From contig NC_013124.1 in NCBI RefSeq assembly GCF_000023265.1, positions 930,001-994,000 of the forward strand: 64,000 nt of DNA. Reading direction: 5' to 3'. The translations under genes and the position numbers were made by a program. This document shows positions 16,341 to 24,884 of this stretch, in pieces (within the stretch, counting starts at the first letter, position 1; the number at the start of each line of letters is the position of its first letter). The notes beneath the pieces were generated by a model. The model saw nothing but the letters and a program-made list of their open reading frames with translations, had not been told where the DNA came from and did no database searches. The stretch is from Acidimicrobium ferrooxidans DSM 10331 (lineage in GTDB: Bacteria; Actinomycetota; Acidimicrobiia; Acidimicrobiales; Acidimicrobiaceae).

Positions 16341-16735
16341 CCCGAACCGCTGGCGGTGCCGAGGTCAGCGGATTCCCCCGGCCAGCTCCTCAGCGCACGT
16401 CGCTGTCGAGGGGGCGCTCTGCCACCAGCTGCTTGGCGCGCTGGGGCTGGCCTCGAGCGCCTTCAGCCTCTTTACCTCGGGCCCCGTGCCTGCCGCCGTC
16501 GGTCTGCTTCCAGCCGCTGTCAGGTCGTCTCGGTGACGTGCGAAGGCTCGGGCGACCTCGGCGACCGTGGCGCCTGTGGTGCGCAGCCGTCCCCCTCGGC
16601 CAGCCTCCGGAGGAGGCTGCTGGTGGGGTGTGGCGCTGCCTGCCCTTCATGTGGTCTCTTCCTCCCACTCGTCCATGCTGGTCGGGGTGCTCATGGAACG
16701 GGTGGTCTCGTTGCAGGAGGGCCGGCCAGGGTACT
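16341..16735 (-). pseudogene. Second IS3-type element: OrfA remnant and element end
   Basis: A minus-strand frame from ATG 16650 begins MKGRQRHTP, the typical start of OrfA in another IS3-family group, and later shows KEAEGARG-like residues of its KRLKALE helix after frame changes. Bases about 16596-16735 repeat at 19980-20110, and 16341-16372 repeats at 19940-19971. The same element type is thus present twice. IS copy 1 abuts it at 16329. Confidence 0.65.
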
Positions 16736-17029
16736 CGATGATCGCGAGGTGGTCGACGCGGTCTGTGGAGGTGCAGGCTTGCCGACGACGCTGGGTGCAC
16801 CAGCCGCACCAGCGCTCGGCGGCGTGGCGCTGTGGCTTGGTGGCCACGAGATCGTCGTGGAGGGGGTACGGAGGCCCAGCTACGGCGTGGACGACGCAGC
16901 TGGTAGTGCCGTCGTGACGGCGTCGGCTCCGCCCAGGCGCTCCTGGACGCCTGTTGAAGGCTACTTCACGGTCACGTTGCAGCCAACCCAAGGGCACCAC
17001 CGCCGTCCGGCTCAGCTCCCTCCCCTGCC
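16736..17029. other. Intergenic stretch with no supported gene
   Basis: No credible gene. The minus-strand frame contains a Cys/His/Trp-rich string (ERWCGWCTQRRR) that looks like a fragment of a mobile-element protein, but it cannot be assigned. The base composition becomes less GC-rich towards the lectin gene. Confidence 0.4.
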
Positions 17030-17063
17030 AGATGACAACCGCCGGGACAACAACTTGTCATCT
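17030..17063. promoter_or_regulatory. 9-bp inverted repeat and possible -10 upstream of lectin gene
   Basis: AGATGACAA (17030-17038) and TTGTCATCT (17055-17063) form a perfect inverted repeat with a 16-base spacer. TATACT at 17090-17095 is a plausible -10 box; no matching -35 with normal spacing is seen. The repeat could be an operator for the lectin/secreted-protein pair. Confidence 0.4.
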
Positions 17064-17180
17064 TTTCGTCCGGGTCGTGAGGCTGAGGCTATACTCCGCT
17101 CAGGCGCCTCCGCAAAGGTCGTACGGCTCGAGGGCTCTCGGGGCTCATCGCTGCGCGTCTCCTCCGAAGGGAGCCGAGAT

Positions 17181-18158
17181 ATGCACCCGTCTAAGCAGAT
17201 GACCTTCTTGCGCAAGGAACTCGCCCTTGGCACGATCCTGACGTCTGCGCTGGCCTTCTTACTTTTCTCACCCTTGGGTACAACCAGCGTGGCTGCGTCG
17301 AAAACGGCAGTCGCCCCGATGCCCGCACCATCAGGCGACCCTTCTCAGCCTGCCGGTATTTGTTGCAGTACCCAGAACTTGGGATCCACCATCGGTGAAG
17401 GCACTGTTCTCAATCCCGGCGACTATCTACTCTCAAGTTCTGGACAATACCAGCTCATCATGCAAGGCGACGGCAACTTTGTCCTCTACAACTTGTACAA
17501 CGGTCAAGCATTGTGGGCGACTGGTACTGAAGAGCACTCTGGCGCCTACGCAGTGTTTCAGAACGACGGCAACCTTGTTGTTTACTTCAATGGGACTGCG
17601 CTGTGGGATAGCCATACGTATACCTACTCTGGTCTGACACTGACAATGCAGAACGATGGCAACGCAGTCATCTATCAAGGTACCCAGCCGCTATGGGCAA
17701 CGGATACAGCTGCGAACGAGTTGGACTGTTGGCCTTCCAACAACTGCACACCCGGCTTGTTCATCTATGCCTATCTTCAATTCCCGCCAACAGCGCCGTT
17801 GCAGGGAGTGAACGCACCGACAACGGGTGCCAACACGTTTGCGATGTCCAAGTGGGAACAACAAGAAGACAGCGTCATTCAGTCAAACCCTCTCGACACG
17901 ACGCAAAAGGAGCCTGGCTCCTACACCCTGAAGGGCAACTCTGCCAACGTTCAAGTGTATACGAATTCTGATGGTGAGTCCGCTGATTACTGGGGCATTG
18001 ACGCATTTGATCAGACTATTTCTTACCTTCCATATTATGGGCCGATTATCTCGGTTCTTAGAAATCCAGTGAACAGTCCCTACCAGCAATGCGTCAATCT
18101 CGCGAATGCTGTAAGCAGCACCCTTTGGGGGACGATTAATTTCTCAGATCTGTGTTAG
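17181..18158 (+). CDS. Secreted bulb-type (mannose-binding) lectin-domain protein
   Basis: 325 residues from ATG 17181 with GAAGGGAG upstream. A signal peptide is clear (charged N-terminus, hydrophobic LALGTILTSALAFLLF, then VAASK). Residues about 70-175 hold a B-lectin domain with three intact QxDxNxVxY mannose-binding motifs: QGDGNFVLY at 95, QNDGNLVVY at 127, QNDGNAVIY at 157. The last 140 residues are an unknown domain with several Cys. Codons are visibly less GC-rich than the neighbours', and IS remnants flank it, so transfer is likely. A possible role is binding mannose-type glycans outside the cell, as in some lectin-like bacteriocins or adhesins. Confidence 0.82.
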   Translation: MHPSKQMTFLRKELALGTILTSALAFLLFSPLGTTSVAASKTAVAPMPAPSGDPSQPAGICCSTQNLGSTIGEGTVLNPGDYLLSSSGQYQLIMQGDGNFVLYNLYNGQALWATGTEEHSGAYAVFQNDGNLVVYFNGTALWDSHTYTYSGLTLTMQNDGNAVIYQGTQPLWATDTAANELDCWPSNNCTPGLFIYAYLQFPPTAPLQGVNAPTTGANTFAMSKWEQQEDSVIQSNPLDTTQKEPGSYTLKGNSANVQVYTNSDGESADYWGIDAFDQTISYLPYYGPIISVLRNPVNSPYQQCVNLANAVSSTLWGTINFSDLC

Positions 18159-18186
18159 CTTCCTACTGCAAAGATGAGGAGGTGTG

Positions 18187-18939
18187 ATGTCCACTGCATG
18201 GAACCGCACGGTGAAGATTGGCGGGGTTGTCAGTTCGTGTCTTGCCTTAGTGGCTCTTGCTGCTGTTGCTGGCCGAGTCGAGGATGGCCACGCCGCTCAA
18301 CACCGCGGACATCAGCAGTCACCCGTTGCGAGAACAGCTACGGCGCCCTCAGTACAGGTGGCTACTGGGCAAAGAGCAGGGCAGTCAAAGGATGCTGCTG
18401 CCGCAGGTGATCCAAGCTACTTTACCCCCACGCTATCAGGTGTTGAAACGGGTGATCCTGCCTTGCCAGTTGGCCACTACTGGGAATACGTGCCAGCGGT
18501 AGTGCCCGGCGTTCCGGAGAGACCATCGTACATGTTGACGATCACACAAAGTGGGAGTGATGGACAGATCGCGGGCATGGTCTATATCTTCTACGAGGAT
18601 GGGAAGCTTGATACCGTGTTTCCGTTCTCTGGCCTCGTGGATGCGACGACTGGCAAGGGTAGTATCACAGTGAGTGGCGCTCCAACTGTGGTGTCATACA
18701 ACGGCGTGATCTTCTACGATCAATCTACGGTGCAATCTGGTCAGCAGCTGCCAGTGGTCGTCAGCCATGGCGACATCACGTTCCCTGGGTGTTCGAACTA
18801 TCTGCACTGGCTGATGGCCGGGAGTTCAGCATCACCTGCTCTGCTCGCGGCAATAGCAAGTGATCCGAATGTGTGCACGTTCTACCCGACTGGTGGCGAG
18901 GCCTACCCAAGCGAGTCGCAGATACCCGTTACCCCTTAG
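18187..18939 (+). CDS. Secreted protein of unknown function
   Basis: 250 residues; ATG 18187 follows AGGAGG at 18177-18182. A signal peptide (about residues 1-37, SSCLALVALAAVAG core) is followed by a low-complexity stretch and a beta-rich domain (about 80-250) with two Cys near the end. No family is recognized. It lies 28 bp after the lectin gene with no terminator between, has the same lower GC, and probably acts with it at the cell surface or outside. CCCC-TTA-GGGG at 18933-18943 overlaps the stop and is a weak hairpin. Confidence 0.72.
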   Translation: MSTAWNRTVKIGGVVSSCLALVALAAVAGRVEDGHAAQHRGHQQSPVARTATAPSVQVATGQRAGQSKDAAAAGDPSYFTPTLSGVETGDPALPVGHYWEYVPAVVPGVPERPSYMLTITQSGSDGQIAGMVYIFYEDGKLDTVFPFSGLVDATTGKGSITVSGAPTVVSYNGVIFYDQSTVQSGQQLPVVVSHGDITFPGCSNYLHWLMAGSSASPALLAAIASDPNVCTFYPTGGEAYPSESQIPVTP

Positions 18940-19077
18940 GGGATCGGTGCGTGGGAAGCGGAGGGCGGAGAGCATCTTGGCGCCTCGTGTTAGTTGGTGT
19001 CTCAGTACCCTCGGCCGGCTCTCCTGACCGGCCCCCCGCACCGAGTCCACCTTCACCGTGAGACCCAGCGTCGTCAT
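18940..19077. other. Short stretch without a supported gene
   Basis: No gene is supported here. The open frames are short or antisense shadows. The segment joins the secreted-protein operon to the decayed transposase that follows. Confidence 0.4.
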
Positions 19078-20110
19078 GCCAGCGCTCGTTGATTCCACTG
19101 AGCGCCGATGACGCCGAGCGGGCAGCACCTCTGACCCCTCGCGGAGGCCTCGAGGATCCGTCGCTGGGTGGCGACGTCGAGGCGGGCGAACCGGGCGGGG
19201 CTGCGGTCCCCCGGCGATCTGGGCGTCCGCGTCGTGCTGGGGGGTGCCGGTCGTGCTCGAGGAGCTGCCTGGCCTCGCGAACGCCAGGCGACGCGCTCCC
19301 CATCGAGCACCTCCTCGCGGACCTGGGCACCCAGCGATGCGCACACCCCGTTCTGCCACGGCGAGCCCGGGTCCTGGACACCTGGGCAGCCGAGCTCGGC
19401 TGCCCAGGTGGTCATGCACGCGGCCACGCACGCCGGGCCGTCCTCGACCCGGAGGACGCCTAGGGTTCCTCGCTCGGCGAGGAGGCCATCGAGGGTGGCG
19501 ACACGTCGTGCGCGTCAATCGAGCGCTTCACCACGCACAGCCAGCTCCTCCGTCGTGGGGGCGTCCACCACGGCGAGCACCCAGGGCGCCCTCCCGTCGT
19601 CGGTCGCGTCGAACCGGCTCCAGTGCCCAGGTCGCGTTCGTCTGGATGGGCAGGTGAGCGCCCATGGGCACCCCAGGTCGTGGTTGGCGCCGTCTCGTGC
19701 GTGACTGGGGACCCGGAGCCCTGCCGTGCGCCAGAGCCGGTGCACCCATTTGAGGTTCACCTGGTAGCCAGCCTCCCTCACCGCTCGGTAGGCCTTGCGA
19801 TAGCCCTGGCGGGAGTTGGCTAGGGCGAAGGTGCGCAGGACCTCATGCTGGCCGCATCCAAGCTGGACTCGGGCTTCGTCGGCACCCGACGCTGGGTGGA
19901 GCGAGGCTGGGCCGTCAGCCGGCACGCTCGTCGCTCGTGCACCCCGAACCGCCGGCGGTGCCGGGGTCAGCAGGTTCCCTCGGCCAGCCTCCGGAGGAGG
20001 CTGCTACCTGGGTGGCACGCTGCCTGCCCTTCATGCGCTCTCCCTCCCGCTCGTCCATGCTGGTCGGGGTGCTCACGGAGGGGGTGGTCTCGTTGCAGGG
20101 GGGCCGGCCA
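19078..20110 (-). mobile_element. Decayed IS3-type element with OrfA and OrfB remnants
   Basis: On the minus strand an OrfA start (MKGRQR) at about 20037 is followed, after an apparent internal deletion, by OrfB pieces in three frames. These are RQGYRKAYRAVREAGY and VHRLWRTAGLRVPS (19.74-19.83 kb), VPMGAHLPIQTNATWA (about 19.65 kb), LAVVDAPTTEELAVRG, and TTWAAELGCPG with GSPWQNGVCASLGAQVR (19.3-19.4 kb) near the catalytic Glu. The end of the element (19980-20110) repeats the 16596-16735 segment. It is non-functional. Confidence 0.75.
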
Positions 20111-20220
20111 AGATCACCTCGTATCGGTGCCGGTGCCACCAGGCGTATGGCACCAGCGAGCGGTGATCCTCGTAAGGCGGTCAGGTAAGTCCAGGTCAGA
20201 GCTGCTATGGTTGAGGGTCG

Positions 20221-20404
20221 GTAGCAACGACCCCTCGGGGTCGTCCTCGTTGGAGCAGGGCGTCCCAGAAGACCGGATCGTCGGCATTCACCACGTGGCA
20301 ACGACCCCGAGCGGTCGTCCTCGTTGGAGCTTCGATGACACCCCGCTCACCATGTAGCGGCGGCTCAAGTAGCAACGAGCCCGCGGGGTCGTCCTCGTTG
20401 GAGC
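20221..20404. CRISPR. Three-repeat CRISPR array remnant, no cas genes nearby
   Basis: Three 36-bp repeats at 20221-20256, 20295-20330 and 20369-20404 are separated by two spacers of exactly 38 bp (20257-20294, 20331-20368). The repeats begin GTAGCAACGA or GTGGCAACGA and all end CGTCCTCGTTGGAGC. The first has a perfect inner stem, ACGACCCC-tc-GGGGTCGT. The other two differ at several bases in the stem loop (CCCCGAGC, GCCCGCGG), so the array is decaying or old. The two spacers are unrelated to each other. No cas gene occurs in the window. Confidence 0.85.
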
Positions 20405-20499
20405 TCGGCGACGCAGGGCCCAGCCCCCGACCCGTGACCGCGGCTACGCCGTGTGCTGGAACACGGCCTGCTCGAGCCGACGGAGGCGCTCGGCAACGC

Positions 20500-20742
20500 T
20501 CAGCTCGCCCCCTCCTCCTCGGCGCGGAGCCGATCGAGTGCCCAGATTCGGATCAACGTGGAGACTGGCAGGTGCTCCTTGGCGGCAGCGCGTTGCAGCC
20601 GGGCGTGCTCGTCAGCGGACAACCGCACCGACACCACGGTCGGGCGAGTGAGGTTGGGTCGTGCGACCGTGACGCCTGCGGGCACGGTGTCGGCGAGGTC
20701 GTGCTGCTCCGCCGCCGCTCCCTCCTCGGCCACGTGGAGCAT
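20500..20742 (-). CDS. Ribbon-helix-helix antitoxin-like protein
   Basis: 80 residues from ATG 20742. The C-terminal half, VVSVRLSADEHARLQRAAA followed by PVSTLIRIWALDRL, has the strand-helix-helix pattern of Arc/CopG-type DNA-binding antitoxins. No toxin gene is adjacent on the same strand. It lies between the CRISPR remnant and the AbiE-like pair and may be an orphan. Confidence 0.6.
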   Translation of the reverse strand: MLHVAEEGAAAEQHDLADTVPAGVTVARPNLTRPTVVSVRLSADEHARLQRAAAKEHLPVSTLIRIWALDRLRAEEEGAS

Positions 20743-20849
20743 GACGCTTGCCGCCCTTCAGGTCGGCGCCCTCCTACGAGTCCCTGCTCGTCGGGACCGC
20801 CGCAGGCCGAGTGCAAGGATGTAGCGTGAACAGCGAGAGGAAGGACCCC

Positions 20850-21344
20850 ATGCCCCGCCGTACCACCAAGGACTGCATCCTCGCCTACCTCGCCGCCCGC
20901 CCGAACGAGGTGGCCTTCGTGCGCTCCGAGTTCGCTCAGTGCGCGAAGAGTCGCTCGGCCGTGGACCGAGCGCTGCGCGCCCTCATCGACGAGGAGGTGC
21001 TCGTGCGCGGCGGCTGGGGCATCTACGTGCGGGCCAAGCGTGTCGAGTTCCTTGGTCGTGAGTACGTCGGCACTGTCACTGGCTTCGACTATTGGTACCC
21101 CGAGGTGCTCGCCAAGCTCGGCGTCACCTGGGAGGCCGACAGCGCGCGCAAGGCGTACAACGAGGGCCACACCACCCAGGTCCCCGCCTGGACCGCAGTC
21201 AACGTCGGCCGCCAGCGCATCACCAGGCGGATCGCGTTCGGAAAGCGAGTGTTGCAGTATGAGCGAACCACGGGGGCTCGACGACGCAAGGTTCGGCCTA
21301 CTTCAGCGAGCCGACGACAGCGGGCAACTTCCACTCCCTCCTGA
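20850..21344 (+). CDS. AbiEi-like antitoxin (DUF6088 type)
   Basis: 164 residues from ATG 20850, with GAGAGGAAGG upstream. The N-terminal winged helix (SEFAQCAKSRSAVDRALRAL, then LVRGGWGIYVRAK) is the operator-binding domain found in AbiEi antitoxins. The next gene encodes a nucleotidyltransferase-type toxin start, as in AbiE pairs. The two frames overlap by 86 bp, longer than usual. The Arg/Ser-rich tail inside the overlap looks non-native, so the stop may have been lost. Confidence 0.65.
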   Translation: MPRRTTKDCILAYLAARPNEVAFVRSEFAQCAKSRSAVDRALRALIDEEVLVRGGWGIYVRAKRVEFLGREYVGTVTGFDYWYPEVLAKLGVTWEADSARKAYNEGHTTQVPAWTAVNVGRQRITRRIAFGKRVLQYERTTGARRRKVRPTSASRRQRATSTPS

Positions 21345-21594
21345 GTTCTTCGAAAAGGACCTGCTCGTCGCCGAGGCGGTGCGCGTCATCGCCCAGGTAG
21401 GTCGTGAGCGAGGTGTCTCGCTCATCTTCTGCGGTGGCACCGCGCTCGCGCAGGCCCACCAGGTGATCGAGCGCATGAGCGAGGACGTCGACTTCCGGGT
21501 GGTGCTGCCGGACCTGCCCAGCACCAACCAGCGCCGCAAGTTCCTCTCGGCGCTCAAGGCCGACCTCGTCGCGGCGGAGCCTGTCAATCTTTGA
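21259..21594 (+). pseudogene. AbiEii-like nucleotidyltransferase toxin, truncated by an IS
   Basis: About 108 native residues from ATG 21259. LIFCGGTALAQAH followed by SEDVDFRV is the GG-x-(A/T)L...D-x-D nucleotidyltransferase signature of AbiEii toxins. The frame is broken at 21582 by the left end of IS copy 2 and ends four codons inside it. The 3' part is not found on the other side of the IS. With the toxin lost, the antitoxin next to it is probably relict. Confidence 0.75.
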
Positions 21595-22640
21595 GAGACA
21601 CCCCGGGCTCGATGTTCACTGTGTCGTCGCTGCCTCCTCTGGCGGGTTGATCCGGACCGCTGCAGGGAGCCGGGGCGGCTCGGGCCGCTTGCGCACGAAG
21701 CGTTCGGGGTGGGCACGCCAGGCAGCCGCGAGCACCTCGGCCCGGTGAGCTCGGAGCGCTTCGGCACGTCCGTGGTGCACATCGGCCGGGGTGTGGAGTC
21801 CGATGCCGCACGTGGCGGCGCTCGTGGTTAAACCAGCGGAAGAAGCGCTCGCACCAGGCTCGGGCGTCCTCGTAGCAGCCGAAGCGCCGGAGGTCGTCAG
21901 GTCGGTACTTCATGGTCGTGAACTGGGCCTCGCTCCGACGGGTTGTCGTTGGAGGTGTGGGGGCGGCTGTGGCTCTGCTTCACCCCGCGGTCGGCGAGCA
22001 GGTGGGCGACGGACTTCGCGATCATCGGACCTCCCCGGTCCGAGTGGACGGTGAGCTCCCCCGGTCGGACGCCCTGACTGGCCATAGTCTCCTCCAGCAG
22101 GGCGACGGGGTGGCTGGCGTGCTCGGTGCGGGCGAGCATCCAGCCCACGACGCAAGCGGCTGTCGATGTCGATGACGGTGGAGAGGTAGTAGTGGGTCCA
22201 CCTGGCAGGGCCGAGGAGCTTGGTGATGTCCGAGCTCGTGACTTCGTTCGGTCTCGTGGCCACGAGCTCGGGTTTGACCGTCGGGGGTGGGTTGCGTGGC
22301 GTGCCGGTCCCCGAGCGCCCGTGGGCACGCAGGATGCGGTACATCGTCGACACGGAGGCAGGGAGATTTCCTCGTCGAGGAGCTTGGTGTACACCAAGGC
22401 CGGGGCCTCGTCCATGTGCTCGGGGCTGTTGTAGCACCCGGCGCACTGGCCCTCGTTCCTCGTCCGAGAGGGCCCGTGGCTGGGGAGCCTTGGCTAGCTT
22501 GGGGCTTCTTCGGTGCCGTCGGTAGGAGCGAGCACGGGGCTCACCGAGAGCCGAGCAGGCGGTGCGTACCCCGACGGTTGGCGCGAGTTCACCGATGGCC
22601 TCGCCGATCACGTGATCTCGTCATGGGCGCCGGGCGGCGT
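21582..22640 (-). mobile_element. IS3-family insertion sequence, copy 2 (right part lost)
   Basis: The left tip TGTCAATCTTTGAGAGACAC matches copy 1 and continues with nearly the same sequence through orfB. Similarity stops about 30 bases past the orfB start (near 22640), so orfA and the right inverted repeat are missing. It interrupts the AbiEii-like gene. Confidence 0.8.
21616..22611 (-). pseudogene. IS3-family OrfB transposase (copy 2), frameshifted
   Basis: It starts at 22611 (IGEAIGELAPTVGVRTACSA). Several frame changes split the DDE core: SSDITKLLGPARWTHYYL in one frame, VHSDRGGPMIAKSVAHLL in another, and FGCYEDARAWCERFFRWF in a third. It is not translatable as one protein. Confidence 0.8.
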
Positions 22641-22796
22641 ATGCGCGCGGCTCAAGGGTCCTTGCGGACGCGAGGTCGCTGCCGCACGCGCGTGCACGGG
22701 AGCGGTTCGCGTGCTCCGGGCCACTCGGGTCAGTTCGCAGCCGAGAACGGTAGCCTTGGCCGTGGGGACGCTTGCTCCGAGGGAGGTTACAGGGGG

Positions 22797-23024
22797 ATGA
22801 CGCGTCGGTACCGCTGCACGAACTGCGGGAACGTCACACGGTTTGACGTCACCATGTCGGTTCGTGCACGTTCCTATTTCCACTATTCCATCGCGGGTGA
22901 GCTGTCGGTCGAGGACACCGAGGAGCTGTCGCGCGTCGTCGAGGAGGTGTCGTGTCGGTGGTGCGGCACGAGCCGATTCGTGGAGGTCCTCGAGGCGACC
23001 CCAGCGACGGTGGAGCGGACGTGA
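22797..23024 (+). CDS. Small zinc-ribbon protein
   Basis: 75 residues from ATG 22797, with AGGGGG directly upstream. CTNC near the N-terminus and CRWC near residue 60 form a probable zinc ribbon. The middle reads GELSVEDTEELSRVVEEVSC. Function unknown. GTGA at 23021 couples it to the flavin reductase gene. Confidence 0.7.
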   Translation: MTRRYRCTNCGNVTRFDVTMSVRARSYFHYSIAGELSVEDTEELSRVVEEVSCRWCGTSRFVEVLEATPATVERT

Positions 23025-23776
23025 GCCCCCGCGCTGGTGACCGCCCTCGTCGGCCGGCGCCGCAGTGGGCGCTCGCTCGTGTCGTGGAGCTCCTCGACGA
23101 GACGCCGGACACGAAGAGCCTTCGTCTCGAGCTCGACGAACCCCAGCAGTACTTGCCGGGGCAGTACTACAACATCCGTATCCCGGTCGAGGGACGACCA
23201 CGACCGATCCAGCGCGCCTATTCCCTCGGGTCCTCACCGATCCCGGAAGGCCGCGTGATCGAGGTCGGCGTCAAGGCGGTGCCGGGAGGACTGGTGTCAC
23301 CGCGACTCGTGTTCGAGACGCACGTGGGTGACGAACTCGAGGTTCGTGGCCCCTACGGGACGTTCACCTGGACCGAGGAGGACGGGGGCCCGGTCCTGCT
23401 CGTTGGTGCGGGATCGGGCATCGTGCCCCTCATGGCCATGATCCGCTACCAGGCCGCTCGTGGGACGGCGATCCCGATGCACCTGCTCTACTCGTCTCGG
23501 CGTCGCGACGAGGTGATCTACCTCACCGCGCTCGAGTCCCTCCGGAGCGAGCACGAGTGGCTTCGCGTCAGCCACACCTTCACCCGTGATCTCGATGATC
23601 CGCTCGCCAGGTTCCATCGTCGTATCGACAAGGAGATGGTGCAGCTGGTGGCGCGCGAGGCCGAAGCGCAGCTCGCCTACATCTGTGGACCTCCAGAACT
23701 CGTCGACGACGTCGAACGGACGCTGATCGAGTCCGGTATGGATGAGCAACGCATCAAGACCGAGAAGTACGACTGA
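23021..23776 (+). CDS. FAD-binding ferredoxin/flavodoxin-NADP reductase-like oxidoreductase
   Basis: 251 residues. The FAD site has the RAYSLGSSP motif (RxYS), the nicotinamide site has LVGAGSGIVPLMAMIRY, and YICGPPELVDDVE is the C-terminal NAD(P) signature. It would move electrons between NAD(P)H and a small redox protein. No Fe-S domain is attached, so the partner is separate. GTG 23021 overlaps the stop of the zinc-ribbon gene. Confidence 0.85.
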   Translation: MSPRAGDRPRRPAPQWALARVVELLDETPDTKSLRLELDEPQQYLPGQYYNIRIPVEGRPRPIQRAYSLGSSPIPEGRVIEVGVKAVPGGLVSPRLVFETHVGDELEVRGPYGTFTWTEEDGGPVLLVGAGSGIVPLMAMIRYQAARGTAIPMHLLYSSRRRDEVIYLTALESLRSEHEWLRVSHTFTRDLDDPLARFHRRIDKEMVQLVAREAEAQLAYICGPPELVDDVERTLIESGMDEQRIKTEKYD

Positions 23777-24884
23777 CGACGGTGCGCTCGCTCGCCGCGT
23801 CGAGGCGTGCCTCCGAGACGCCGGTGTCGTCGCGGCAGGGTGGGTCCCGAGAGAGCAGCGTGCCTGGCGCGAGAGCACCTGGGCCCAGCTGGCTGTCGCG
23901 CGCGGCTGGATGCGTGAGCCACGGTTCACCTTTCGGCGTCCGCAGCCTGCGGCCGACCCTTGGGCCCCGCTGTCGTGGGCCCGCGGTGCGATCGTGGTCG
24001 CGGTCGCGGCAGCGCCGTCCGTGCCCGCGGCGAACCATCTCGGTGTCGCTGGCTACGCAGCAGGCGATGCGTACGCGCAGGTGCGCGACGCACTCGAGCG
24101 TGTCCGGCGCCTCCTCGTCGACGTCGGTGGCCGTGGTGTCGTCGTGGCCGACTCCAACCTCGCTTTCGATCGCGCCCTCGCGCGCCGAGCGCGGCTCGGA
24201 TGGGTCGGACGCCACACCCTCGTGATGGTGCCCGGCTACGGCGGGGCCGTCGTCCTCGGGTCCTTGATCGTCGATCGGGTCGTCGAGGTGCGTCTCGGAC
24301 GGACCCCGACTGGGGATCCGTGTCGCAACTGCCGTCGTTGCGTGGATGCGTGTCCGACGGGCGCGCTCGGCGACGGGGTCCTCGAGCCGCTGCGGTGTCG
24401 CTCGTGGCGCCAGCAGGAGCGACACCTCGAGCCGTCGTGGCGCGAGACGTGGGGCCCCTGGCTGTATGGGTGTGACGAGTGCGTGACGGCGTGTCCGCTC
24501 TCGGCACGGCAGAAGAAGGTCGGGGGCGAGCGCGTCGCGTCCATCTTGTCGGCGAGCGATGCAGCGCTCGCCGAGCGCGTCCGGAGTTGGTACATACCGG
24601 ATCGAACGCTGGCGTGGGTGCGGCGCAACGCGATCGTCGCGGCTCGGTCCCTCGCGACGAGCCCCGACGACGAGCAGGCGATCTGGCGCCAGCTGGTCGC
24701 CGGAGCAGCGCCGGTGCGAGCCGAGGCGGTACGCTGGGTGCTTCGTCGAGGTGGGTGGGGAGGTGTCGATGCGTCACGTGCTCGTCACCAACGACTTTCC
24801 CCCGAAGATCGGCGGTATTCAGCACTACCTCGGGGAGATCTACCGTCGGCTCGACCCGACGAGCTTCGTCGTCGTCACGCGTGA
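23742..24884 (+). CDS. queG: Epoxyqueuosine reductase QueG
   Basis: 380 residues. Two 4Fe-4S clusters are seen as CRNCRRCVDACPTGAL (Cys-x2-Cys-x2-Cys-x3-Cys-Pro) and GCDECVTACPLS, the layout of cobalamin-dependent QueG, which makes the last step of queuosine. LARRARLGWVGRHTLVM is also family-typical. ATG 23742 overlaps the reductase gene by 35 bp. The 3' end overlaps the glycosyltransferase gene by 116 bp, and the last 40 residues look non-native, so a lost stop is likely. queA and tgt lie 8 kb downstream. Confidence 0.88.
   Translation: MSNASRPRSTTDDGALARRVEACLRDAGVVAAGWVPREQRAWRESTWAQLAVARGWMREPRFTFRRPQPAADPWAPLSWARGAIVVAVAAAPSVPAANHLGVAGYAAGDAYAQVRDALERVRRLLVDVGGRGVVVADSNLAFDRALARRARLGWVGRHTLVMVPGYGGAVVLGSLIVDRVVEVRLGRTPTGDPCRNCRRCVDACPTGALGDGVLEPLRCRSWRQQERHLEPSWRETWGPWLYGCDECVTACPLSARQKKVGGERVASILSASDAALAERVRSWYIPDRTLAWVRRNAIVAARSLATSPDDEQAIWRQLVAGAAPVRAEAVRWVLRRGGWGGVDASRARHQRLSPEDRRYSALPRGDLPSARPDELRRRHA

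Noticed and set aside
20405-20499. Further CRISPR repeats or a leader next to the array
   Set aside because: No additional 36-bp unit or degenerate end repeat could be matched on either side, and no AT-rich leader is evident.
20500-20742. BrnTA or other complete toxin-antitoxin pair around the ribbon-helix-helix gene
   Set aside because: No partner toxin frame is found next to it on the same strand.
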